Below, in pieces: positions 1 through 11,657 of a stretch of DNA of 64,000 bases. The notes below the pieces were generated by a model that searched no databases, was not told where the DNA came from, and saw nothing but the letters and a program-made list of their open reading frames with translations. Position 1 is the first letter of the stretch, and the number at the start of each line of letters is the position of its first letter. This DNA is from Oasisia sp. SBJ-2009 (Eukaryota; Annelida; Polychaeta; Sabellida; Siboglinidae): NCBI GenBank assembly GCA_964017155.1, contig OZ024861.1, forward strand, positions 26,279,628-26,343,627, read 5' to 3'. Both the position numbers and the translations under genes were made by a program.

Positions 1-1135
1 TACATTATTTGCATTATTTGCTAGCACGGTTTTTACTTTGCATTGTTATACAGGAGCCGTGTTGGAATAGTCTTTATAAAAGGAAGCAATTAAATACGAC
101 AAACCGGTGAACTTATTCGAAGACAAACCGGTGAACTTATTCGAAGACGTGCCTACCTGTATCGCGATTTAGCAAAGTGTTGAACATCTCTACCAGGCTC
201 GCTTATGTTTATTATTATTATTACTATAATTAGTACGGTTAACATTATTATCTTTATTAGCGTTATTAACATTATTATCATTTAACATCTAAGCACTGTT
301 TAAACTATGCAAGATTATACAGGGGTCGTGTTGGAATACTCTTTGTAAGAAGAAGCACTTAGTTATGAAAAAGCGGTGAGCTCATTCGAAGACTCGCATA
401 CCCGTGTCGCGATTTATCGAAGTGTTTGTACACATTTACCTGGGTTGTTTATGCTTATTATTACTACTACTATTACGAATGTTAGTACGATTAGCATTAT
501 TATCTTTATTAGCATTATTAACATTATTATAATTTTACATCTAAGCACTGTTTAAACTATACATGAGCATGAGCATGAGCCGTGTAGGAATACTCTTTGT
601 AAGAAGAAGCAACTAGTTATGAAAAAGCGGTGAGCTTATTCGGAGACGCGCATATCAATGTCGCGATTTATCGAAGTGTTTGTACACATTTTCCTGGGTT
701 GTTTATGATTATTATTACTATTACTATAGTACTACTGTTAGTACGATTAGCATTATTATCTTTACTAGCATTAACATTATTATTATTTAACATCTAAGTG
801 TTTTACTGTGCATTGTTATACAGGAGCCCTATTGGAACATGCTGTGTAAGACAACACCGTGAACTCATTCGAAGACTCGCATACCTGCGTGGTGATTTAT
901 CGAAGTGTTGGTACATCTTCACGGTGGTAGGTTATACTTATTATTATTACTTCTAGTGAGCATTATTATCTTTATTAACATTAGTACCATTAGCCTCAGT
1001 ATTATATAACATCATAGCATTGTTTTCCCTGTGCATGATTATCCATGCGCCGCGTGGAAACACGTCTTATAGCAGGAAGCAATTACCTGTGACCAGGCGG
1101 TGAACTCATTCGGAGACGCGCGTACCTGACGTAAG
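1..1135. repeat. Tandem repeat, 225-270 bp unit, about 5 degenerate copies
   Basis: Recurring landmarks are a CAGGAGCCGTGTTGG-like block near 51, 320, 576, 821 and 1045, each followed by an AAGAAGCAA block, a GGTGAACTCATTCGAAGAC block, a GCGATTTATCGAAGTGTT block and an ATTATTATC-rich tail. Spacing varies from about 225 to 270 bp. No open frame runs through it. The array may continue to the left of the window. Confidence 0.8.
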
Positions 1136-1745
1136 AGTTGGGAGGAGATGTTATCTCGCTGGGCCAGACGGTCAGACAGACAGACAGACACGGCGAACTA
1201 ACACACACGAACGACGTAAACAGCGGTGTCAACGAAGAAGCAAAACAAGACGGAATAATGGCATTCCATGAAGCCTGCAATAAACCTGCTCCGCCAACGA
1301 GTCTATCGCCGACATTTCATGGTTCACGTGATGATAAATTTTGTGTGCGTCGACGCAAAACAAAATTATATTATTCTTATATTGCTGGATCTCGTGTTAC
1401 GTTTTAGCTTTATTGTGACTAATAGATAGGCATATGTAGAATAAAAACACAACAACAATGAACGATTAAAAAAAACTGTCATCGCTTTTGTATACATTAA
1501 CTTATATATACCGACTTCCCTAACGTGGAGACATTTTAAAATGTGATGATAAATCTGAGCGGAACACAAATTCAGTAAACCGGGAACGTTAATTGTTCGC
1601 AAATGAAGGATTAAGCAGCATAACATTCGAGAGTTATACAACATATAATAAAAGTAAATCAATCACTAATGCCTATGATACAGTTGGGAACTAATATTTA
1701 AACAATACATTAGCTGTTTATGATAAATATAATTTATTTACAACG
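1136..1745. other. Non-coding spacer, nothing recognised
   Basis: AT-rich unique-looking sequence with a short CAGA run near 1170-1190. Short open frames on both strands have no recognisable domain and no splice context. Confidence 0.4.
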
Positions 1746-1747
1746 CT

Positions 1748-1944
<197 letters not shown>

Positions 1945-1977
<33 letters not shown>

Positions 1978-1978
1978 G

Positions 1979-2063
<85 letters not shown>

Positions 2064-2140
2064 TGTGTGCGTGTGCGTGTGCGTGTGCGTGTGCGTGTGC
2101 GTGTGCGTGTGCGTGTGCGTGCGCGTGCGCGTGCGCATAT
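1945..2140. repeat. (TA)n followed by (GTGTGC)n, alternating purine-pyrimidine tract
   Basis: TA dinucleotides with TATG interruptions run to about 2060 and pass directly into GTGTGC/GTGCGC units to 2140. Strictly alternating purine-pyrimidine sequence of this length is favourable for Z-DNA and cruciform formation. Open frames here are dinucleotide artefacts. Confidence 0.9.
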
Positions 2141-3165
2141 CCATAATGTTTACGCCGTGCATCTCTTGAGTGTGATATTTTACTTGGAGTATGTTTTATG
2201 CGATAGTCGGAGGAATGTAGACTAGATGCAAGACGTGGGTTCACAGACACCTGACCCGTTTTCCCGGGTGTTTTGCTGATATTGTTTATCGCGGTCGACT
2301 CTTCGTTAAACTGTGGACGTCATCGTCTGCACACGAACAATTTCAGCAAACACGTGTTGCTGTGTTCACTGAAGCGAAACGGTCATTTGCTCATTCATTT
2401 CCCGCCGGTTCGTCCCGTATCATGATCCCGTACCATTGTTATCTAAATCTTCCTATTTACATCTGCTACTTGTTAGCACCGAAGAGGTTTAGCATCAACG
2501 CTGTAATAATGCAACTATATAATTATTATTAAAATATAAATTTCTCCTGCCAAACCGGGTCAAACCATAGCGCAGAATTTATTCAACGCAAATCGGTAGT
2601 TCCGAATATATTCAAGGTCAACCCATAACGCCGAATGCACAGTCAGAGAAAACACATTTACCATGTCGAATATGTTCAGAAAGAACACATTGCAGCGGAT
2701 AATGTTAAACCGACGCCCTACAGGGTAAGTAAGCATCGCATCTTGACTGGAAGATTTGTTTTGTGTTTAATAAATTCATAGTCAGTTGCAGCGCATATAC
2801 TCGTATGTTCATTTGTGGGCCAGTTCCCAGTTGTCTGACCACTATCGACAGTTGTCGGCCATTGTCGTTGTAGGTTTGTTGTCGGTTCGTTGCCGCTGTC
2901 GTAGTTTCTGATTCGGCCGGGCCCAGATTCGGCACGAATCTTCCAAATTTGGGACCTCGACGGTAGCGGGCCAGGATTCTCTGCTGTTACTAACATAGTA
3001 TCCGTTAGTACTATACATAAAGTATTCCGGTATGATTGATATTCGCACATTTAAAAAGAATTAGTGCGTAGTATGCGTTTAGATGAAATTCGGCTCTGAC
3101 GTGACGTATGTTAAAACAGATAAAAGCGGGAACTGGTGTGCGTTTTGGCGAATCTGGGCCCAACA
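2141..3165. other. Spacer, nothing recognised
   Basis: Mixed-composition sequence. The minus-strand frames at 2705-3050 overlap each other in three registers and show no family signature, and no convincing exon junctions were seen. Confidence 0.4.
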
Positions 3166-4190
<1,025 letters not shown>

Positions 4191-4193
4191 CTG

Positions 4194-4622
4194 TCGGTCG
4201 GTCGGTCGGTCGGCCGGTCGGTCGGTCGGTCGGTCGGTCGGTCGGTCGGTCGGTCGGTCGGTCGGTCGGTCGGTCGGTCGGTCGGTCGGTCGGTCGGTCG
4301 GTCGGTCGGTCGGTCGGTCGGTCGGTCGGTCGGTCTGTCGATCGATCGGTCGGTCGGTCTGTCGGTCGGTCTGTCGGTCGGTCGGTCGGTCGGTCGGTCG
4401 GTCGGTCGGTCGGTCGGTCGGTCGGTCGGTCGGTCGGTCTGTCGATCGGTCGGTCGGTCGGTCGGCCGGTCGGCCGGTCGGTCGGTCGGCCGGCCGGTCG
4501 GTCGGTCGGTCGGTCGGTCGGTCGGTCGGTCGGTCGGTCGGTCGGTCGGTCGGTCGGTCGGTCGGTCGGTCGGTCGGTCGGTCGGTCGGTCGGTCGGTCG
4601 GTCGGTCGGTCGGTCGGTCGTT
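4194..4622. repeat. (CGGT)n tetranucleotide array, about 430 bp
   Basis: More than 100 CGGT units with scattered variants (CGGC, CTGT, CGAT). The period of 4 leaves several frames open, producing apparent VGRS and PTDR polypeptides that are not genes. The array is unusually CpG-rich for this AT-rich window. Confidence 0.97.
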
Positions 4623-4775
4623 CCCTGATTCCCCCTTTCCACCCTCCCTCCCTCCATGCCTTCCTCCCTCCCTCCGTCTCACCCTCCCTGCCTTCCTCCC
4701 TTTCTCCTCCCACCCTCACTCCCTCCCTGTCTTCACCTTCCCTCACTCCCTATTTCCCTCCCAATCACTCCCCCT
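4623..4775. repeat. Pyrimidine-rich CCCTCCCT tract
   Basis: About 150 bp of almost uninterrupted C/T on the plus strand, built from CCCTCCCT-like words and directly abutting the CGGT array. Such homopurine-homopyrimidine tracts can form triplex structures. Confidence 0.85.
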
Positions 4776-4884
4776 TCCGCCAATGTATGAATCGTGGAAT
4801 GCCTTGTCAGATTTGAAATAATTGCCCAATAGATGGCACTGTTCAACATAGTTTTATTATCAAGCCGTTATCCCGACTTCCACA

Positions 4885-5150
4885 AAACAGACGCGTTTCA
4901 TAAAATAAGAAAGGTGACGCCGCGTACAGGAATAACAATTTCCTAATTCGCACAATGGGCGCAAGATGTCGCATGCGTCAGTTCAACGTTGAAGATCAGC
5001 CATAATGAATACATTGTTAATTAGAGTCTTACGAGTTATGTACCTTACGTGTTTCAATAAATAATAAGAACGGTGACGCCACCTACAGGAAAAACAATTT
5101 GCTATTTCGCACTCTGATCGTAAGATGGCGGTAGCCTCGGATCAGCATTG
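4885..5150. repeat. Diverged tandem duplication, about 158 bp offset
   Basis: A block beginning TTTCATAAAATAAGAAAGGTGACGCC near 4895 (given here as short words: ATAAGAAAGG, TGACGCC, TACAGGAA, AACAATTT, ATTTCGCAC) recurs about 158 bp downstream with scattered substitutions. The second copy is incomplete. Confidence 0.6.
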
Positions 5151-6455
5151 TAATTAAATGATCGACTAATTAAATAATTAGAAAATTGTTAATAAATTTG
5201 TTCTTTGCGTGAACATGTAGAACATGAAATAAAGTGGATAAAAGTAAGTACACATTTAAAAAAGAAAAGCCTACAGCACCAGTAATCGGACGAGAACCTG
5301 TGTTTTCAACGTGTACGTAGGCTATAGTAATATGGGCAGCGCGCGTCTTGAAGTAGATGGCCGCGACCACAGCGAAATACATTTAATATAATCTATGCAT
5401 ATAATCTTGGACGCAATTGATAGACTCGTCCAACAGCGTAATGAAATGAAGAGAAATGTATAAATCATCTTAATTTCGATAGGAATAGATCAATATAGAT
5501 CTTAAAACTAGAAACGATCGCTGTAACAGAAAAGGGTGGCGTTCCTTGGTTGATGGCCTATGTTCCCAGCGAGCGAAAAGGCATAAGTAAAAAAGTCAGT
5601 AACATCCCGCTTGACGTCCATAGTAATCTTTGTAACTCATCTTTAGAACAGTCCCGTCTGTCGTCACCGGAAATGAAGTGTCATCTTCACTATGTCGAGT
5701 TCGAAATGGACGCGCCGTCCAATGTCGTCTCTCGTGCCGACCTATGTCGTCCCGAACACTACACAACAGCGGCACGTATTGGACGTGATCGAAAGTTCTC
5801 CCCACGGTGGAACTGTGCTGACCACTGACGCAACAGACGGTCACCAACAACACGTGACTCCACACCGTCCGTGTATATGTAGATGGAGGTGAATCATTGA
5901 TGCATGTCCACCACAGATGGGGACATACCACCAAATGGAGTCCTACGCCATTACCCATAGTAGTCCTGCTTAAAAGAACTGCATTGTGCAGTTTTTGTAA
6001 ATTCCTGGAAGCAATGAATGTAGGACTGGTTGAGTAGAAATAATTTTTGTGTGCAGCATGGCATCAGAGCTGTGAAATAATGACATTTGTCAGACAGTGA
6101 CCACGCGCGTATGTATACAGTTGTAGTTCGGCCTAGAGGTGTCAACATGGGCAATCGCCGGCTGATTGGAGCAGAAATGGAGGGGTGTCAGGTTAGAGAT
6201 TGGATTGTAGGAGAAAAAGATATGTCATTTTCACGAATTTTATATATGATATGTGTGAATGGAGGCTACTTAGTGTGTGAACTTTTCAATAACATTGATA
6301 TAAAAACCTGGCGGGAAATCAAAGAAACGTTTCAATGGCCGCCTATGGTAAATTAATGGTGGTATCTACCCAGATTCGGCCCTTTTTTCGAAGGTGTACT
6401 CATCATGGAGACGTATGATTACGGATGTCCGGATACGGATGTATGGCGGTACTCG
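5151..6455. other. Spacer with unassigned short open frames
   Basis: Overlapping frames of 90-120 codons at 5550-5958 on both strands share the same GC-richer patch. Neither matches a family I recognise, and no flanking introns can be defined. It may be a decayed mobile element. The remainder shows nothing. Confidence 0.35.
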
Positions 6456-6460
6456 CATGC

Positions 6461-6461
6461 G

Positions 6462-6550
<89 letters not shown>

Positions 6551-6582
6551 AGACGACGACGAAGACGACGACGACGACGACG
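6461..6582. repeat. (ACG)n trinucleotide array
   Basis: About 40 GAC/ACG units with two GAA interruptions. All three plus frames (poly-D, poly-R, poly-T) and three minus frames (poly-S, poly-V, poly-R) are open. On the minus strand a Ser run is fused in frame to the capsid-like fragment upstream of it. Confidence 0.97.
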
Positions 6583-6584
6583 TT

Positions 6585-6870
6585 TCTGTACTGGTGATGA
6601 CCGATGTGTTGAAACCAAGTATGTTTGCCATGGCGCTCTTTAGCTGCATATTAAATATGGTCTTGGGCATCATGCGCAAGGTCACCTTTTGCGAGATGTC
6701 GCCGTACTTCAACATCGCCTTGATCCTGTCCGTCGATATGCTCCTCAGCGCCTTGTTGACGTGGCGCACGATGGTCATGTTGAAGTAATACCCCTGTTCG
6801 ATCTTAGCACGCGAAATGAGTCCCTGGTGATCGGGTAGGTATAATAATCTGATATCTTCCTTGCGAACGT
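6585..6870 (-). pseudogene. Fragment resembling Polinton/Maverick minor capsid protein
   Basis: Read on the minus strand, about 90 codons encode a segment with EQGYYFN, then MTIVRHVNKAL, then a KYGDISQKVTLRMM stretch and an ANILGF motif. The order (GYYFN..., VNK..., ..KRVTL..., LA..LGF) resembles the minor capsid proteins of Polinton/Maverick elements, often listed in animal genomes as F54H12.2-like. The frame runs into the ACG array at its 3' side and has stops upstream near 6900. No polymerase, integrase or ATPase remains were seen nearby, so this looks like an isolated relic. The assignment is from memory of the family pattern and is moderate. Confidence 0.45.
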
Positions 6871-7473
6871 ACTACGTGTGCGAGCATTGGAACTGCACCG
6901 CATTCCTAGTCGCCGGTCAGCATGACACGCCAAGGTAAGCCGGTAATGTACCCAATGCATCAAGTGTGGTCGGGGTGAATTTTCATGGAAGCGTTGATAG
7001 GTATAGGGTCAAGTAGAAATCACTCGTCATGGTGGTTCAACGTCGGTGCCGCTAGAAGGTAACCCAACGAATTGCTCTAAGTGACGTCCACACGTCAGAT
7101 TCTCGTGACCGATAGCTAGGTTGTATACACTGACCACGATGACCATGTACAAGACGCCGTCTGACTCAGAAACACGATCTCTTCTGTGGGACTCGTGATA
7201 ACGAAACTGTACCAAGGAGGCCTGTCGATGGTCTGGGACGCGTCCGTATTTTCTTCCACTGCGTCAACGACGGATTCCTCTATTGTCGTTTCATCCTCGG
7301 GTCGAATGAAAGGTCGTCGAATACATCGCCTGTCTTTTAGAGCCAACGAGGCCTTTGGCATCGATCCAACTATATTAAGTTTAGAAGGATTTCCAAACCA
7401 CTTCAACACCTCGTTGCGCTTGCCAACCCTGCGTCGCTCCACTATTATGGATTACATTTATGTCAAGTAAGTA
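6871..7473. other. Possible continuation of the relic element, not assignable
   Basis: GC-richer sequence with overlapping frames of 62-108 codons on both strands (7027-7442). The base composition matches the neighbouring capsid-like fragment more than the AT-rich spacer, so it may belong to the same dead element, but no motif was recognised. Confidence 0.3.
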
Positions 7474-7479
7474 CTACAC

Positions 7480-7800
7480 TGTATGTTGATATGTGTTCGC
7501 TGAATATCTGCATGCACGTCCCCACACATCCACTTTTGCTCTGGCAATAGGGACGACTTCCGCGCTTATTGCCAGAGCTGCTCTGCATGTATCTCTGATC
7601 TCAATTTCTCCGCCAAGATCGTCTAAATCACTCAAAAAAACTATACAAGAGCGTCGCATTTATCTGAAGTAATTACTATACCGACCTGTGTTCGCTGAAT
7701 ATATCGGACGTGCATGCACATCCCCACACATTCAATTCTGCTCTGGCAATAAGGCCGACATACACGTTTTATGCCACAGTTGTTCTGGCAATAGGTTAAG
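7480..7800. repeat. Diverged direct duplication, about 205 bp offset
   Basis: Words TGTGTTCGCTGAATAT, CATGCAC, TCCCCACACAT and TGCTCTGGCAATA occur in order from about 7490 and again from about 7688. The second copy is degenerate. Confidence 0.6.
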
Positions 7801-7919
7801 CCATATATTTATGCAAATATGTATGTTTCTTATTGCAGTGGGAAGAATAGTCTATCAGTGCATATTCCATGGTGCCTTGGTGGAGATACCTTTTAAGGAA
7901 TATGAAGCTAGCACTATAA

Positions 7920-8190
7920 GTTTACAACGCTTGTCTTCCACCCCTGGTTCCTTCAGGAGGCGGACCTGGTCGACAATCAACGAGTTGCACTATGACCAGT
8001 GTCCCGACATCCTTCCTTCTGCGACCTGGCACTCACTCTGCCGACTGAGACGTGCTTTTCACATGCCAAGTTGGTCAAGAACGACTGGCGGAGCAAGTTT
8101 CGCGACACCGCCGTCACCGACAGCCTGGTCGTGCTGAACACTGCAACTGGACTCAGACCATATTGCATTTTCCATAGGCGACCAATATAA
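7920..8190 (+). pseudogene. Possible hAT-type transposase C-terminal fragment
   Basis: A plus-strand frame ending at 8190 contains ETCFSHAKLVKNDWRSKF followed by DTAVTDSLVVLNT. The arrangement F-S-x-x-K-L-V-K-x-D-W-R-x-x-(10-12)-L-x-V resembles the dimerisation region near the end of hAT transposases. Upstream the sequence continues in a different frame, which suggests a frameshift. No catalytic region is present. Low-to-moderate confidence. Confidence 0.35.
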
Positions 8191-8600
8191 CTTTTCCTTC
8201 ATTTTCTACTAATCTTGATGAGTTCTGTTATTGACAATTTCACAGCATATTTACCCTCCACAGACAGAGGTTCAGAGAAAAATTCGTGAACTTTTAATAC
8301 CTCAGGCTCCCACAAACTTCCTTTAAACCTTACACCCCTCAATTTATGCTTGGACCAGCCACGGATTGTCCCATCATCACCAAGCAAAATGACAACTGTA
8401 GTAATTAATACGCAGAAATGCACCGACTGACAGCTGTCATAAGTTTGACAGCTCTGATGCCACGCTGCACAAAACATAATTTCTACGCACTCCACACTAC
8501 ATATGTGCTCACAGAAATTCAGACAGCCTGTATAATGTTATTTCTATAGGGAACTCTTTGGTCGGGTAATGGCGGATGTGCACCTTATTGTGGTCTTATA
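8191..8600. other. Spacer, nothing recognised
   Basis: A 98-codon minus-strand frame (8199-8495) has no recognisable domain or splice context. No repeats were recognised. Confidence 0.35.
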
Positions 8601-8724
8601 TCAACTGAAGCCGACTTCGATCCATTGGAACGTGAAGTCTGTGTGTTGCTCCACCCAGATGTGTTGCGACAAGGAGTGACAGTGAGGGTGACGGTCACCT
8701 GGCAGCATCTCTTACTATATGTGA

Positions 8725-8935
8725 AGAGCGGTGGTCGCGCGGTAGAGCGCCGGACTGTCAATCGAGGGGACGGTGGTTCAATCCCACCTACAGCCATTTC
8801 AAAACTTAGACAATTTCGTTCACCTCACATTTGCCTGTGTCTTTCGGAAGAGACACTAAAAGCCGGTGGTCCCTTCTATCTGGTGTCTATGCCAGGGGAA
8901 GTAAAAGATCCCACACAGGGGGTAAATGGGTAACC
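8725..8935 (+). mobile_element. tRNA-derived SINE with conserved central domain
   Basis: The head holds a pol III A-box-like CGCGCGGTAGAGCGC and a B-box GGTTCAATCCC, spaced as in a tRNA, with a CTGTCAA loop like tRNA-Asp(GUC). The acceptor stem does not pair, so this is not a tRNA gene. Downstream lies TCTTTCGGAAGAGACACTAA followed by GGTCCC and later AAAGATCCC. This resembles the widely shared invertebrate SINE core that reads TTTCGGATGAGACGTTAAAC. Transcription would be towards higher coordinates. Confidence 0.65.
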
Positions 8936-9744
8936 TGTAGTGGACTCACTAGTTTTAGAGAAGGACAACTCTGAAAACCAAGCTCGACAATACTCTAGTC
9001 ACAAACATGTGGCTAATATAGAGTGATGAGCTAACCATGAGAAGAAGACCAGGGTGACAGAGTCTGCCGAGTGAAGTGGATGAAAGGAGTTGTTAGTGTC
9101 CATATGTTTTGGTGTCAGTGTCTGTATGTGTTCGGTGTTCGATTTGTCCATTCAATTTGTTTGATTCCCAAAATTTGTGGTGTTATTTTGCTTAACTTTT
9201 GGACCATTCCTAGACTACCAGATATCTCTGAGGACTACCAGATTTCCCAACTACATAGTCCTGCTGACCACCAGAAAGTTATTATTTCTACCCCTTGTCA
9301 GTGTGTCCAACTAGGAATGGATGGGTTATGTGTCTCAGATACATGAATACTAATAAGAGATGTGACCATAGAATACGACATCCTGTTAAGTAATACTACA
9401 TACCAATGTTTTGACTATAATTTATTGCACTGCTAATTCTTGCATGACAAAACACTAAAAACAATTTAAATAAAGTACAACAATTGAAATATTATTGTCA
9501 TGTGCTGATAACACATCGAGTTGTCTAACAAATCTTCTCGCTACCTGTATGGTATCTTGCTAGATAAACCACATCAGTTGATCTTGTGAGATGCCCTATT
9601 CAGAGAGATGCCACATTCAGCCCTATCTCGATATATGTGGATGTATATATTACAGAACATGTAACAGTGCCAATGGATCAGAGTAAATTTACCATGTAAT
9701 AATTTTCAGAAAATGGCTTGTTTCAAAACATTCTAATTACACAC
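8936..9744. other. Spacer, nothing recognised
   Basis: AT-rich sequence. The 91-codon frame at 9071 has no recognisable features. Confidence 0.4.
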
Positions 9745-9748
9745 TTAA

Positions 9749-10238
9749 AGCGACATGTTCCGTTCGTGGCTTTTTATTTTTATTGCAAAATCATGTTATA
9801 CGGTATATATTATACCTATTATAGCGTAAAGACAGTCAAAATGTTTTCATGTACCATTTAGGGGGGGGGGAGTAGACGCAGTAAAGGGTGCTTAACTCTG
9901 TTTACACATCGACCATGAGGCGTTTTCGAAACTGTTGTAGGCGTGGCTAAATGCCAAGAAGGAAATGCATGATCACGCGATGTAGTATCACGTGAACACA
10001 AGTTGATGCCACTAACGCCACACCCAGCCAGGTGCACAGCTCCCAGTTGGTAAAGGTCAAAGGGTGGGTGTCACTCGCGGCGATTTGCGTATATAAACAT
10101 TCAACGTTTAACATCACAAAGTCAGTTCTGTTTCGATAAAACAGTTACTGGCGGTCAAGACGCTACAATAGTTATAACTTATACTGATTAACATGATTTT
10201 GCAATAAAAATAAAAAGCCACGAACGGACCATGTCACT
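9749..10238. mobile_element. MITE family B copy 1, about 53-bp TIRs, TTAA flanks
   Basis: The element begins AGCGACATGTTCCG and ends in the inverse CGGACCATGTCACT. The two ends are reverse complements for about 53 bp with very few mismatches. Both sides are flanked by TTAA (9745-9748 and 10239-10242), the target duplication expected for piggyBac-type insertion. A second copy lies at 49008-49508. There is no coding capacity. A short G run (near 9861) is present here but not in the other copy. Confidence 0.85.
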
Positions 10239-10564
10239 TTAATGCAAGCATTGTCATGTGTATTACAGCTTTAACATTGATTTGGAAATATGGATGTTTT
10301 GACCATGTCACCTGTGTATGACTGTTCCAAGTCACATGACATGTTCAATGGTGGACACCCAGTGTTAGGTCATCTTTATGATGTCACCATGACCACCACC
10401 ACACCTAGCCACTGTCCTGTGAGTGTCCGGCTAAACCACCATTTTCATTGTAACTGAGACCAATGGTTAAAAAGTCACCTTTACACAAAAGAACTGACTA
10501 AAAAACATAACTATTGTGTCTTATTAGACCCCATAAGAAACTTGATTTCCAATCAATATCATAA

Positions 10565-10640
10565 AGGTAAGTAAAGATAAGTTCTTATATAGTGCAGTAC
10601 CAATCCTCAGGATTGCTCAAAGCATTTTACTTCCCTGAAA
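10565..10640 (-). mobile_element. Partial SINE (family S2) fragment
   Basis: The block with GTAAAGATAAGTTCTTATAT, GTGCAGTA, TCCTCAGGAT and CTCAAAGCATTTTAC matches the 3' end of the SINE copies at 36095, 39825 and 40268. Only this tail part is preserved. Confidence 0.6.
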
Positions 10641-11657
10641 GATCTATTAAATCAGACATTTCTACATAATTAACAGTTATAGAATGTTCCAGTTAAAAAT
10701 GCACTGATCTGAATTTGTAAAATATCACACTCATAATTGATAACTAACTACGAAAAATCAAAAATTATTTCATTATGTAATAATCACAAAATACATCTGG
10801 GATGAATATAACTACATTCCCAATCACATATTATGGTAAAGCTCGGGCCATTTTTGTATTATTTTGTTGTTAAGTTTGATTTTCATCAAAAATATTATAA
10901 AAAGAGATGTGCAAAAAATAATTATCCCAAAATAATTGTAGCAGACGTCTGCAGTTTTTAAACTTTACTGCACAACGTTTTATATTGCAAGTTGTATATA
11001 AACATTTGTAGAAACTCTTGAAAATACTGATTCGTAATGCAACATAATAATCAACACACCACATATCAACCATCCAACTGAGTAACATTTACAACAGCAC
11101 AACACAGAAGAAATAAATAAAATATATATTGGGAAACCTTAAAAATCACATCCAGATTTATAAGAAAAATCCATGATACATATGCACTCATATCAACCAA
11201 GATGTTAGTAGGTATTCAGACATCATGCAACATAATGAAGACTAAACTGGTTTCATTACTGCCTGCATATCAGTTAAAATGGGGAATTGTTTGTATCTTT
11301 TGATTAATTAAAAATGGATAACAACATGTTCAGTTATACAGAAGGACTCAAGACTCAGTCTCTACTGAAGACTCAGTCTCTAATGAATTATTTTCAAATT
11401 AAAAGTCAATCATTGTTTCTGTCTTTAAAATTGACAACAGGTTTGTCCTTTAGCACAATTTGCAAATTGTTCAAAGGCAGTATTATATAACATGATATAT
11501 AAAGATGTAACACAATAACAAGCCTTTCACACACAGTGAGATAAGAAGCTTGGCACGGCAGCGTTCACAACATGTACAACTTGTACTCCACCACATGCAG
11601 CAGCATGTTCACAGGATGATTGACAGGTGTCAATCACATGTTGGTAGCCCACAATGT
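10641..11657. other. Region downstream of the NPAT stop codon, 3' UTR and spacer
   Basis: AT-rich sequence lying 3' of the NPAT stop (11658) on the minus strand. It should include the NPAT 3' UTR, but no canonical AATAAA close to the stop was identified on that strand. Nothing else was recognised. Confidence 0.4.

Noticed and set aside
8725..8805. Functional tRNA-Asp-like gene
   Set aside because: A and B boxes are present but the acceptor stem does not pair and a SINE core follows; treated as a SINE head.
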